A stretch of DNA of 64,000 bases, from the NCBI GenBank assembly GCA_964494985.1, contig CAZBUB010000003.1, forward strand, positions 1-64,000. The letters are read 5' to 3'. The DNA comes from CAZBUB01 sp964494985. Lineage in GTDB: Bacteria > Desulfobacterota > Desulfovibrionia > Desulfovibrionales > Desulfothermaceae. The number at the start of each line of letters is the position of its first letter. The stretch's first letter is position 1. The position numbers and the translations under genes are program-made. Below, piece after piece: positions 52,799-61,095 of the stretch. The notes under the pieces are model-generated. The model saw nothing but the letters and a program-made list of their open reading frames with translations. It did no database searches and was not told the DNA's origin.

Positions 52799-53943
52799 GC
52801 AGGGAAATCAGATTCGTGCAGGGCAACGAGGCCTGCGCTGAAGCCGCACTATATGCAGGGCTCAGCTTCTACTCAGGTTATCCTATTACTCCCTCTTCCG
52901 AGATCATGGAGCATATGGCTAAGCGCATGCCAGCCCTGGGCAGGAAATTTTTGCAGATGGAGGACGAGATATCCTCTCTTTGTGCGATTATTGGAGCATC
53001 CCTTACCGGGCACAAGGTTATGACTGCTACCAGCGGTCCTGGGTTCTCCCTGATGCAGGAGGCTTTGGGCTTTGCGGTCATGGCTGAGATTCCCTGTGTG
53101 ATCGCGAATGTACAGCGCGGTGGACCATCCACTGGTCTGCCCACCCACGCCAGTCAGTCAGATGTCTACCAGGCCAGATGGGGCACCCACGGGGATCATG
53201 CCATTATTGCCCTTACAGCCTCCAATCAACAGGATCTGTTTAGGATTACTGTTGAAGCCTTTAATATGGCCGAGACCTACCGCACGCCTGTAATATTGCT
53301 ATTGGACGAGATCGTGGGCCATATGCGGGAAAAGCTGCAGGTGCCGATTCCAGGCGAGTTAGAGGTGGTCAAGAGGCTGCGCACCTCAGTGCCTGAAGGG
53401 GTGGATTTCCATCCCTATCTGCCCAGGGAGGACGGCAGGTTGCCCATGTCTGACTTCGGGGACAAGCATAGATACAATGTCACCGGCCTGTATCATGACA
53501 TGTGGGGCTTTCCGACCACTGATCCCGGAGTGATCCATGGTTTGATCCATCACCTCATAGACAAGATCGAGAACAATGTGCATCAGGTGACCAGATATAA
53601 GGAGTACTTTCTGGCGGATGCGGATTGTGTGCTCATCTCTTACGGCTGCTCAGCCCGCTCCGCTTTGCATATTGTCAAGAATCGCAGGAACCGTGGGGAG
53701 AGGCTGGGCCTTTTGGAGTTGCAAACCCTGTGGCCTTTCCCTGCGGATCTGGTACGGGAAAAGTGCTCTGCTGCCCAGTATATCGTGGTGGTGGAGATGA
53801 ATATGGGCCAAGTGGTGCATGAGGTGAAAAAAGCTGTAGAGCATCCAGAGCGGGTATTCCTGGCCAACAGGGTAGATGGGGAGTTCATATCTCCCACGGA
53901 CATCAAAAACATCCTGCGCCTGATCAGGGGCAGGGGGGTCTAG
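52795..53943 (+). CDS. korA: 2-oxoacid:ferredoxin oxidoreductase, alpha subunit
   Basis: 382 residues from ATG 52795 (the open frame starts at 52756, but the ATGA overlap with korD sets the start). Seen: FVQGNEACAEAALYAGLSFYSGYPITPSSEI at the N-terminus (quoted as GYPITPSSEI), EDEISSLCAIIGASLTGHKVMTATSGPGFSLM (SGPGFSLM), RGGPSTGLPT near residue 110 and the later ADCVLISYGCSARSA. These are the pyrimidine-ring TPP-binding and Pyr/PP interface features of the alpha subunit. Confidence 0.94.
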   Translation: MSREIRFVQGNEACAEAALYAGLSFYSGYPITPSSEIMEHMAKRMPALGRKFLQMEDEISSLCAIIGASLTGHKVMTATSGPGFSLMQEALGFAVMAEIPCVIANVQRGGPSTGLPTHASQSDVYQARWGTHGDHAIIALTASNQQDLFRITVEAFNMAETYRTPVILLLDEIVGHMREKLQVPIPGELEVVKRLRTSVPEGVDFHPYLPREDGRLPMSDFGDKHRYNVTGLYHDMWGFPTTDPGVIHGLIHHLIDKIENNVHQVTRYKEYFLADADCVLISYGCSARSALHIVKNRRNRGERLGLLELQTLWPFPADLVREKCSAAQYIVVVEMNMGQVVHEVKKAVEHPERVFLANRVDGEFISPTDIKNILRLIRGRGV

Positions 53944-53945
53944 TC

Positions 53946-54746
53946 ATGGCAGTACAAGATTATATCCGCAGCAGGTTTTTTCCGCACATCTGGTGTGCCG
54001 GGTGCGGCCACGGTACTGTGCTTAATGCTTTGCTTCGGGCAGTGGAGGACCTGGGCCTGGCCAAAAGGGACATCGTCATGGTCTCCGGCATAGGCTGCTC
54101 TTCCAGGATTTCCGGGTACGTGGATTTTCATTCCCTACATACCCTGCACGGCAGGGCTCTGGCCTTTGCCACTGGAATCAAAATGAGCAAGCCAGAGCTG
54201 ACCGTGCTTACGCCCATGGGGGACGGGGATGCCCTGGCCATTGGGGGCAACCACTTTATCCATGCCTGCCGCAGGAATATAAACATGACCGCGATTGTGA
54301 TGAACAATCGCATCTACGGTATGACCGGGGGGCAGTATTCTCCCCTTTCCGGTCCAGGGATTTTGGCCAGCACGGCACCCCAGAAGACCATTGACCCAGC
54401 CTTTGACATTGTACAGCTGGCCTTAGCAGCTGGGGCCTCTTTTGTGGCTAGGGCTACCACCTACCATGTCCAGGAGCTGCAGAGGCTGCTCAAGCAAAGT
54501 ATCCAGCACAATGGGTTCTCTGTATTGGAGGTCCTCTCCCCTTGTCCCACCCAGTTCGGCCGCAAGAACCAGCAGGGGGATGCCGTGCAGATGCTGGACT
54601 GGCTCAAGGAGAATACTGCCCGGTTGGGCTCTAAGGCCAAGCAGGACAATCCAGAGCTGATTGAACGGGGGGTTTTCGTCCAGGAACAAAGGCCCGAGTA
54701 CTGCGAGCAGTACCAAGCCTTAGTGGACCAGATCCAGGAAGGGTAA
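53946..54746 (+). CDS. korB: 2-oxoacid:ferredoxin oxidoreductase, beta subunit
   Basis: 266 residues, the TPP pyrophosphate-binding subunit. Seen: WCAGCGHGTVLNALLRA near residue 16 (the [4Fe-4S] cysteines lie in CAGCG and beyond), GIGCSSRISGYVDFHSLHTLHGR near 48, the TPP Mg-binding GDGDALAIGGNHFIHACRRN with NNRIYGMTGGQ near 100-125, and SPCPTQFGRKN. The LHGR/GDGDA-type motifs match Kor rather than pyruvate enzymes. It starts two bases after korA. Confidence 0.94.
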   Translation: MAVQDYIRSRFFPHIWCAGCGHGTVLNALLRAVEDLGLAKRDIVMVSGIGCSSRISGYVDFHSLHTLHGRALAFATGIKMSKPELTVLTPMGDGDALAIGGNHFIHACRRNINMTAIVMNNRIYGMTGGQYSPLSGPGILASTAPQKTIDPAFDIVQLALAAGASFVARATTYHVQELQRLLKQSIQHNGFSVLEVLSPCPTQFGRKNQQGDAVQMLDWLKENTARLGSKAKQDNPELIERGVFVQEQRPEYCEQYQALVDQIQEG

Positions 54747-54751
54747 TAACC

Positions 54752-55339
54752 ATGGAAAGATGCAGATTGGTTTTTTCCGGATCAGGTGGGCAGGGGGTGA
54801 TTACTGCGGCCATTATCCTGGCCGAGGCTGCAGTGCTCTATGATGGGCTCAATGCGGTCCAGTCCCAGTCTTATGGGGCTGCGGCCAGGGGCGGTGTGAC
54901 CCGCTCAGACGTGATCATCTCGGATGCGGAGATTAACTTTCCAAAAGTGAATCAGCCCAATGTCCTAGTCTGCCTGACCCAGGAGTCCTATAATAAATTC
55001 TACAGTATGATCCGGCCGGGGGGGCTGTTGCTTTTGGACTCCGACCTGGTGGAGCCCAGGATGCAGGCCGATGCCAGGCAGTACAGCCTGCCCATGCACA
55101 AGTCAGTGCAAGAGGAGATCGGCAAAAGCGTGGTTTTAAATATCTGTATGCTGGGCGCTTTGTTGGGCTTGAATCCTGTAGTTCGTCAGGAGTCTGTTCT
55201 GGAGGTGCTCAAGCAAAGGGTTCCGGAGCGCTTTGTAGATATGAATCAAAAGGCCCTGGGCCTAGGCCAGGAGTTGGCCAGGGCAGTAGAGCAGTCTGCA
55301 GGCCGGGGGGTGGCCCAGGTTACTCAGGATAACCGGTAA
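54752..55339 (+). CDS. korC: 2-oxoacid:ferredoxin oxidoreductase, gamma subunit
   Basis: 195 residues: FSGSGGQGVITAAIILAEAAV near residue 9, YDGLNAVQSQSYGAAARGGVTRSDVIIS near 33 and NICMLGALLGL near 130, the CoA-binding gamma domain. It follows korB by five bases (GGAAGG ribosome-binding site). With korDAB it forms the usual four-subunit enzyme, probably making succinyl-CoA or the reverse reaction with ferredoxin in the incomplete TCA pathway. The 3' end overlaps the convergent kinase gene by 20 bases. Confidence 0.93.
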   Translation: MERCRLVFSGSGGQGVITAAIILAEAAVLYDGLNAVQSQSYGAAARGGVTRSDVIISDAEINFPKVNQPNVLVCLTQESYNKFYSMIRPGGLLLLDSDLVEPRMQADARQYSLPMHKSVQEEIGKSVVLNICMLGALLGLNPVVRQESVLEVLKQRVPERFVDMNQKALGLGQELARAVEQSAGRGVAQVTQDNR

Positions 55340-56876
55340 TTTCCCTAAGCTCTTGATACAAATGGCGCAATCTGGGATAGAGTTTTTGATAGACCCTGGA
55401 AAATAGTGCTTTATAGAGCCTATGGTTGCGCTTATTGGGAATAAAGCCAGGCTCAGTCCTGGTCATGGACTGTATTGCACTGGAGAAGTCCGGGTAGAAC
55501 CCCAGACCCCTGGCCAGGTTGATAGCTGCCCCCAAGCCTGAGGCCTCAAAGGTATGAGGTCGATGCACTTCCTGGCCAAAGACATCGGCCAGGAGCTGCA
55601 GTACTTGATCGCTGCGAGCGCCTCCACCTGCAGCCACCAGGGTCTCAATGTCCTGTCCCAATCGCTTTTCTATATCCAGTTTGCCCTGGAGCAGGGCATA
55701 GGCCAATCCTTCCAACAGGGCCCGATAGACATGGGCCCGGGAATGTACGTCCCCAAAACCCAGGATGCTCCCTTTGGCCTCAGGGCCGGGGCTTCGCAGT
55801 CCGGGGGTCCAGAAGGGCTGGACCATAAGCCCCAATGAACCTGGTTGGGTCTGATCCAGCATAAGATTGAGGATCTCTTCCGGGCTCATGTTCCGGTGTT
55901 CGGCTTGCTGCATCTCTTGATGACCAAACTGGTGCTTGAACCAGCTTACCAGCCAAAAACCCCGAAAGTTTTGGATTTCCAGGTTGTACATCCCTGGCAC
56001 TGCAGCAGGATAGGCGGGTAAAAGGGGCTTGGGAGTTTTATATCTGTTACTGCAGACATTGATGGTAGCTGTGGTTCCCAAGCCTAGGCATGCCTGCTGG
56101 TTGTGGATGCAGCCTGCGCCCAGGACCTCGCAGGCCTTGTCTGCGGCTGCGGCTACGATAGGCAGTCCTTGGGGCAGTCCTGTTTCTTGGCTGGCCTGGG
56201 GTTGGATATTACCCAGGATATGGCCAGGAGGCAGCAGCCTGGGCAGCTGCCAGGGCCTGACTCTGAACAGGTGCCATTTCCAATGCTTTCTGGGCAGCCA
56301 ATTTTGTCTTGGGTAGTCAAAGGGGAGATAGCCTACCTGGCAGGCGGTGGAGTCCTTGTACTCACCACAGAGCCTGAAATGGAGATATCCGGAAAGCAGA
56401 AGGTACTTCTGTGTCCTGCTCCAGATGTGAGGCTCGTTTTCTGCCAGCCAGTTGTCCAGGGCCCTGGCCTGGAAATGGCGTACCGTGGGTATCAGCTGGC
56501 TCAGCCTGAGCAGCATATGTTTGTTGCGGGGCAGCTGGGGCAAATCCCTGGCCAGGCGCTGATCCAGCCAGCTGACCAGCGGTCGCAGGGGAGTGCCCTC
56601 TTCATCCAGGGGAACGAGGCTGGCCCGCTGGCAGGTCAAAGCTATTCCCTGGATTTGCTCTGGTTTGGTCCTGCCCTGATCCCAGACCCCTTGGCAGGCT
56701 TGGCAGAGACTCTGCCAGAGATACTCAGCATTTTGCTCTGCCCTGCCTGGGGCAGGGCAGAAGTATGGCTGCACGGGGATCCGGGCCCTGTCCAGCAGGT
56801 TGCCCCGCAGATCAAAGACCAAAGCCCGTACGCTCTGGGTGCCGCAGTCCAGGGCCAGGAGATATTTGTTGTTCAC
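55320..56876 (-). CDS. FGGY-family carbohydrate kinase
   Basis: A 518-residue sugar or polyol kinase. Seen: YLLALDCGTQSVRALVFDLRGN at the N-terminus (LDCGTQSVRALVFD), the GLGTTATINVCSN segment near residue 265 and the AAGGGARSDQVLQLLADVFGQEVHRP FGGY signature near 425 (GGGARSDQVLQLLADVFG). GTG 56876 follows AAGGAT at 8 bases. It lies 16 bases after a glycerol-3-phosphate dehydrogenase gene, which suggests glycerol or dihydroxyacetone as substrate, but FGGY members also phosphorylate xylulose and other sugars. It is the last gene of the operon. Confidence 0.85.
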   Translation of the reverse strand: MNNKYLLALDCGTQSVRALVFDLRGNLLDRARIPVQPYFCPAPGRAEQNAEYLWQSLCQACQGVWDQGRTKPEQIQGIALTCQRASLVPLDEEGTPLRPLVSWLDQRLARDLPQLPRNKHMLLRLSQLIPTVRHFQARALDNWLAENEPHIWSRTQKYLLLSGYLHFRLCGEYKDSTACQVGYLPFDYPRQNWLPRKHWKWHLFRVRPWQLPRLLPPGHILGNIQPQASQETGLPQGLPIVAAAADKACEVLGAGCIHNQQACLGLGTTATINVCSNRYKTPKPLLPAYPAAVPGMYNLEIQNFRGFWLVSWFKHQFGHQEMQQAEHRNMSPEEILNLMLDQTQPGSLGLMVQPFWTPGLRSPGPEAKGSILGFGDVHSRAHVYRALLEGLAYALLQGKLDIEKRLGQDIETLVAAGGGARSDQVLQLLADVFGQEVHRPHTFEASGLGAAINLARGLGFYPDFSSAIQSMTRTEPGFIPNKRNHRLYKALFSRVYQKLYPRLRHLYQELREITGYPE

Positions 56877-56892
56877 TTTGCATAATCCTTGT

Positions 56893-58473
56893 TCAAGAAC
56901 TCTGTAAGGGGCTGTAAAATTTCTGCCAGAGCCTTAAATAGTCTTGTTTCTCCTGCTGCCACTTCTGCTGCTGCCAGCCCAGCTCCTGCAAACAGATGTC
57001 CTTGATGTGCGGCAAAAGCTTACTGCCTCCAGCAGGACAAAGTATGCCAAGCCTGGTGCGGCGTAGTAGGAGATCCTCAAGCCTGCAGACAGCCTCATGC
57101 CTGGCTGCCCAACGCAGCTCAGCCCACAAGGGGCCGCCGGGGAAAATGGGCCTAAGTTCCTGCCTGGGGCAATGCTCAAGAAAGTTGGATGCATCCAGTC
57201 TGTATCTGTGAAGGACATACTGCAGCTCCTTGGAGTGAAGGCCGTAGTCCTGTCTAGGTTGCCAGGCCAGAGGGGAAAGGATGCGGCTTTTGCGATCCAG
57301 GCTAAAAGGGCCCAGGTATGGCTGGGCAGCAGCCAGCACATCCTGGGCGATCAACCTGAAAGTGGTCAGTTTGCCTCCGCTGACCGTGATCAGGCCTTGA
57401 TTGCTCCAGACGCTGTGCCTTCGGGACTCCTTGGAAGGGCAGGTCCCCCTGGTGTTGCAGACCACAGGTCTGATCCCAGCGAAAGTGCTGATTATCTGCT
57501 TTGGGCCAAGCTGCAGCCCAGGGAAGAGATCCCCGGCCCAATGCAGCAGATATTCCATTTCAGCCTGGGTGATACGCGGAGGGGTTTCCAGATCTTGGCT
57601 GTGATCCAGGTCTGTGGTTCCCAGGATGGTTTTAGCCTGGAAAGGAAAAGCGAACACAGGTCTTTTGTCCCAAGGATGGGCAGAGGTTATAGCGCACTTC
57701 ACAGGCAGGCTGGAGGCGGGAACTACCAGATGACTGCCCCGCAGAGGCCGCAGCCCCAGCCTGTGGCCTGCCTTTTGTGCCAGGTTTTCTGACCAGGCTC
57801 CGCAAGCGTTGACCACCACCATGGCTCGAATCTGCAGCTGGTCCCCTTGCAGAAGATCCTGAGCCAGGACTCCTCTCACACGGCCATTTTGCCACAAAAG
57901 TTCCAGGGCTGGAGCATAATTGAGAACTAGGGCTCCATCAGCCAAGGCCTCCTGCAAAACTGTCAGCACCAGCCTGGAATCATCGGTGAGAGCGTCCTGG
58001 AAGGCATATCCCCCTTGCAGATCTGTTTCCCGTAGGCCCGGGGCTTGCTGCAGGACAAAGGACCTCTCTACCTTTTTGTGGATCCACTGCCCAGCCAGGA
58101 CATCATACAGGGTAAGGCCCAGGCGAAGAAAAGCCCTGGAGGCTGGGTTCTTGCTGTACAAAGGCAGCAGAAAAGGCAAAGGGCTGACCAGGCCCGGGGC
58201 CTGATCTAGCAGATTCTGACGTTCGCGCACTGCATCCATGGTCAAGCCCAGATCTCCCTGGCGCAAGTAGCGCAGGCCGCCGTGAACCATTTTAGAAGAC
58301 CAGCTGGAAGTGCCCCAGGCCAGGTCCTTTTTTTCGAGCAACCCGGCCCTGAGACCCAGGCGAGCCGCTTCCCTGAGCACACCAGCACCGGTGATACCGC
58401 CTCCCACCACTAGCAGATCCAGCTCCCTGCCCAGCTCCTGTCTGGCTTTATCCCTGTGGTATCTGGCCCACAT
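56893..58473 (-). CDS. glpA: FAD-dependent glycerol-3-phosphate dehydrogenase
   Basis: Oxidises glycerol 3-phosphate to DHAP and passes electrons to quinone or a partner subunit. 526 residues: FAD-binding VVGGGITGAGVLREAARLG near residue 23, GTSSWSSKMVHGGLRYLRQGD near 54 (HGGLRYL is a GlpD/GlpA signature), VVNACGAWSENLAQ, and FAGIRPVVCN near 330. The C-terminal part (about 400-526) is the GlpD accessory domain. GlpA rather than GlpD is a guess; no glpB or glpC is adjacent. It starts 3 bases after the ADPS-like gene ends. Confidence 0.9.
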   Translation of the reverse strand: MWARYHRDKARQELGRELDLLVVGGGITGAGVLREAARLGLRAGLLEKKDLAWGTSSWSSKMVHGGLRYLRQGDLGLTMDAVRERQNLLDQAPGLVSPLPFLLPLYSKNPASRAFLRLGLTLYDVLAGQWIHKKVERSFVLQQAPGLRETDLQGGYAFQDALTDDSRLVLTVLQEALADGALVLNYAPALELLWQNGRVRGVLAQDLLQGDQLQIRAMVVVNACGAWSENLAQKAGHRLGLRPLRGSHLVVPASSLPVKCAITSAHPWDKRPVFAFPFQAKTILGTTDLDHSQDLETPPRITQAEMEYLLHWAGDLFPGLQLGPKQIISTFAGIRPVVCNTRGTCPSKESRRHSVWSNQGLITVSGGKLTTFRLIAQDVLAAAQPYLGPFSLDRKSRILSPLAWQPRQDYGLHSKELQYVLHRYRLDASNFLEHCPRQELRPIFPGGPLWAELRWAARHEAVCRLEDLLLRRTRLGILCPAGGSKLLPHIKDICLQELGWQQQKWQQEKQDYLRLWQKFYSPLQSS

Positions 58474-58476
58474 GAT

Positions 58477-60084
58477 TCAGGGCTCCAGGAGCTTGCCTGG
58501 ATTCATGAGACCCCAGGGGTCCAGCTGGGAGCAAATGGAGCGCAGCACCTCCATGCCCAAGGACCCTTTTTCCTGCTGCAGATAAGGGATATGGTCCCTG
58601 CCCACCCCATGGTGATGGCTGATGGTGGCCTGGTGTTCCAGGATGCACTTACTTGCAGCTTTTTTCAGCTTTTCCCAGCGGCCAATGGTTTCCTGCAGGC
58701 TCTGTCCCACCCGAAAGATATAGGTACAATAGATGCTGCAGCCTGTGGGATAGAAATGGGAGAGGTGGGAGAATACATAAGCCTTTTCCTGCTCCTGCTC
58801 CAGAGCTCTGCAAAGGCAGTCTTCCAGGTCTTGCATCAGTCCTGGCACCTGCTGCCAGGTGGTGGCGGTCTCCAGGGTGTCCACTGCGTAGCCTTGTTCC
58901 CAGAGGGTGTTGCGCAGGTAGGGGGCCCGGAACCTGTGCTTGGCCCAGGCCCGGCCGGAACCGTACAGGGGCTTGGCCCCATAGCGCCTGAGGATAGAGC
59001 CTGCCCTGCGTCTACTCTGGCTGACCTGGCTGGGAGAGCCGCTGAAGCCAGCCAGGAGCATGCAGGCCTGCTCCTGCATACCCAGCAGGCGCAGGTAACC
59101 TGAAAGCAGGCTGCGTACTCCTGATTTGCCTGAAAGCAGGATGTTGGTCCTGGTTTCCCGGGCGTTGCTCAGGCGCAGCATGCTCAAGGCGTCCTTTTTC
59201 TGCACCAGTTCCTTGGCTGCCTGCAGGCCTTGCTGGAGGTCAGGCAGAATAAAGCCGTGGAAATTTTGCTGCTCAGGCAGAGGACTGATTCGTACCCATG
59301 CCTTAGAAAGCAGTCCCAGTCTGCCCTCAGAGCCCAGAATCAGCTGTCTTAGGTCAGGGCCTGCTGCAGAGGCTGGGATGTTGGGGATGCTCAGCTCTCC
59401 AGCTGGCGCCTGCAGGGTCCCGCCCTGGAAGATGTCCTCGATCCTGCCGTAGCCCAGGGACTGCTGTCCAGATGACCTGGTACTTATCCAGCCTCCCAGG
59501 CTGGAGAACTCAAAGGACTGGGGAGAATGGCCCAGGGTAAAACCCTGGGCTCGCAAGATCTGCTCCAGATCCGGCCCAAAAATGCCAGGCTGGAACTGAG
59601 CCAAGCGGTTTTCCGGCTTCAGGTGCAAGAGCTGGTTCATTTTGACCAGGGAGACTGTGATGACCGGCTTGGTGTCCTGCAGGGGGTTAATGTGCCCCAG
59701 AACGCTGGTGCCGCCTCCGTATGGGATAACCTGGATATTTTGCTTGCGGGCCAGGCTTAAAAGCTCCTGCAGCTGCTCGTCCGTACCTGGATAGGCTACA
59801 GCGTCCGGGAAAGTATCCAGCTCACCGAAACGCAGCTGGGCCCAGTCAGGCAGGCTCTGGCCCCTGGCGTGCTGCAGCCTGCTCCAAGGGCTCGAATCCA
59901 AAAGTGGATGCTCAGGCGCTTTGGATACAGGGATTTTCTCCAGGACCTGGCCAAGCAGGGCGCTGGGCTTGGAGATTCCGGGTCCCAGCTCTTTGAGCAG
60001 GAGACTTTTGATATCCTGGCTAAGGTGCAGCTGGACGCTCTCCAGACCCCATCCATTCCAGCGCAGATTTGATTTGTCCAACAC
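58477..60084 (-). CDS. FAD-linked oxidase resembling alkyl-DHAP synthase
   Basis: A 535-residue VAO-type flavoprotein. N-terminal LRWNGWG is the AGPS-type signature, then the FAD-binding domain (about 85-265; YPGTDEQLQELLSLARKQ, VIPYGGGTSVLGH, QSFEFSSLGGWISTRSSGQQSLGYGRIED) and a C-terminal domain with the triple-histidine motif ISHHHGVGRDH near residue 490, which in alkyldihydroxyacetonephosphate synthase is in the active site. GTG 60084 follows AAGGA at 7 bases. Neighbours producing DHAP fit an ether-lipid role, but it could also oxidise a hydroxyacid. Part of a five-gene operon. Confidence 0.78.
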   Translation of the reverse strand: MLDKSNLRWNGWGLESVQLHLSQDIKSLLLKELGPGISKPSALLGQVLEKIPVSKAPEHPLLDSSPWSRLQHARGQSLPDWAQLRFGELDTFPDAVAYPGTDEQLQELLSLARKQNIQVIPYGGGTSVLGHINPLQDTKPVITVSLVKMNQLLHLKPENRLAQFQPGIFGPDLEQILRAQGFTLGHSPQSFEFSSLGGWISTRSSGQQSLGYGRIEDIFQGGTLQAPAGELSIPNIPASAAGPDLRQLILGSEGRLGLLSKAWVRISPLPEQQNFHGFILPDLQQGLQAAKELVQKKDALSMLRLSNARETRTNILLSGKSGVRSLLSGYLRLLGMQEQACMLLAGFSGSPSQVSQSRRRAGSILRRYGAKPLYGSGRAWAKHRFRAPYLRNTLWEQGYAVDTLETATTWQQVPGLMQDLEDCLCRALEQEQEKAYVFSHLSHFYPTGCSIYCTYIFRVGQSLQETIGRWEKLKKAASKCILEHQATISHHHGVGRDHIPYLQQEKGSLGMEVLRSICSQLDPWGLMNPGKLLEP

Positions 60085-60104
60085 TTTTCGATCCTTGTTT
60101 GCTT

Positions 60105-61091
60105 TTAATTGGAATTCCTGTGCCTTTTCCTGCTTCGCCTAGGGGTTTGGCTTGATCCCTTTTTGGCCTGGAGCTCCTTGAGGCGCAGGCTCAGGCTGCA
60201 GACTGCACAGGGCTGACTGTAAGCAGGCTCCCCGCAGATCCGGCATTCCTGGAAGCCGTGCTCAGGCTCCAGCTGCTTAGGCTTGCGCAGGTAGGAATAA
60301 AGAAAACCCTTCTTGATTCCGGGCATCCTGCCTTCCAAAAGATCCAGGGCCTCCTTGAAGTAATGGCTGGTGGCTCCCTGGGACATGGGGCAGCTGGCCT
60401 GGGCCGGAACGATGCCCTGCAGCTCGCAGAAGGCCAGGATTTCTTTGACCTCCAGACGATATAAAGGTTTGATCTTGGCCGGCATTCTGGGATGGGGCGA
60501 GGGCAGATAAGGGGACTGGCGGCGTACGAATTCCTGCCTGTCCCCCAGGAGGTTGCCCAGTAAACGGCCTGCCTCATCGTCCAGATTGTGGCCGGTGGCC
60601 AGCCAGGCAAAGCCTTCCCTGGCTGCCAGGCGGTTCATGAATTGCCTCTTGAGCCTGCCGCATACGGAGCAGATCTTCCCCGGAAGCAGGGCCTGGATCT
60701 GGGGCAGACTGAAGCCCAGCTCCTGGCTCAGGCTGTATTCTGAATATTCCAGCCCGCGCTGGCTGGCAAAGTCCTGCACAGCCCGGCTGGAAGTCCGGGA
60801 AAATTCGCCCAGGCCCAGATCAAGGTGCAAGCCTCGGGTGTTAAGCCCCAGATCCTGCAGCACCGCCCAGAGGGCCAGGGAGTCCTTGCCCCCGGAGACA
60901 GCTACCATGATCCGGGTCTCCTGGGCTGGTCCGTATTTCTTTAAGGCCCTTTGCACAGCGTTTTGGAAGAAGTGCTGGAAACAAGGCTCACAAAACCTGG
61001 CATTATGCGAAGGCAGGGAAACAACAGCCCTGGATTTGCACCTGGTGCATTTGGCTTGGGGCGGCAATTGGGGCAGTAGGGACTGGTACAT
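60105..61091 (-). CDS. TtuA/NcsA-like tRNA thiolation ATPase
   Basis: A 328-residue PP-loop ATPase that probably adenylates a tRNA base for sulfur insertion. Seen: N-terminal zinc finger CTRCKSRAV...FCEPC (about 15-36), the PP-loop VAVSGGKDSLALW near residue 64, CSVCGRLKR (Cys pair about 140-143), the TGHNLDDEAGRLLGN loop near 165, and a C-terminal zinc knuckle CRICGEPAYSQPCAVC. This two-zinc layout matches TtuA (2-thio-m5U54) or NcsA/Ctu1 (thio-U34). It starts 4 bases after the AsmA-like gene. The position modified is not readable. Confidence 0.85.
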   Translation of the reverse strand: MYQSLLPQLPPQAKCTRCKSRAVVSLPSHNARFCEPCFQHFFQNAVQRALKKYGPAQETRIMVAVSGGKDSLALWAVLQDLGLNTRGLHLDLGLGEFSRTSSRAVQDFASQRGLEYSEYSLSQELGFSLPQIQALLPGKICSVCGRLKRQFMNRLAAREGFAWLATGHNLDDEAGRLLGNLLGDRQEFVRRQSPYLPSPHPRMPAKIKPLYRLEVKEILAFCELQGIVPAQASCPMSQGATSHYFKEALDLLEGRMPGIKKGFLYSYLRKPKQLEPEHGFQECRICGEPAYSQPCAVCSLSLRLKELQAKKGSSQTPRRSRKRHRNSN

Positions 61092-61095
61092 AGCT

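Noticed and set aside
56103..56885. 260-codon open frame on the + strand
   Set aside because: Lies opposite the FGGY kinase gene; no ribosome-binding site or domain pattern.
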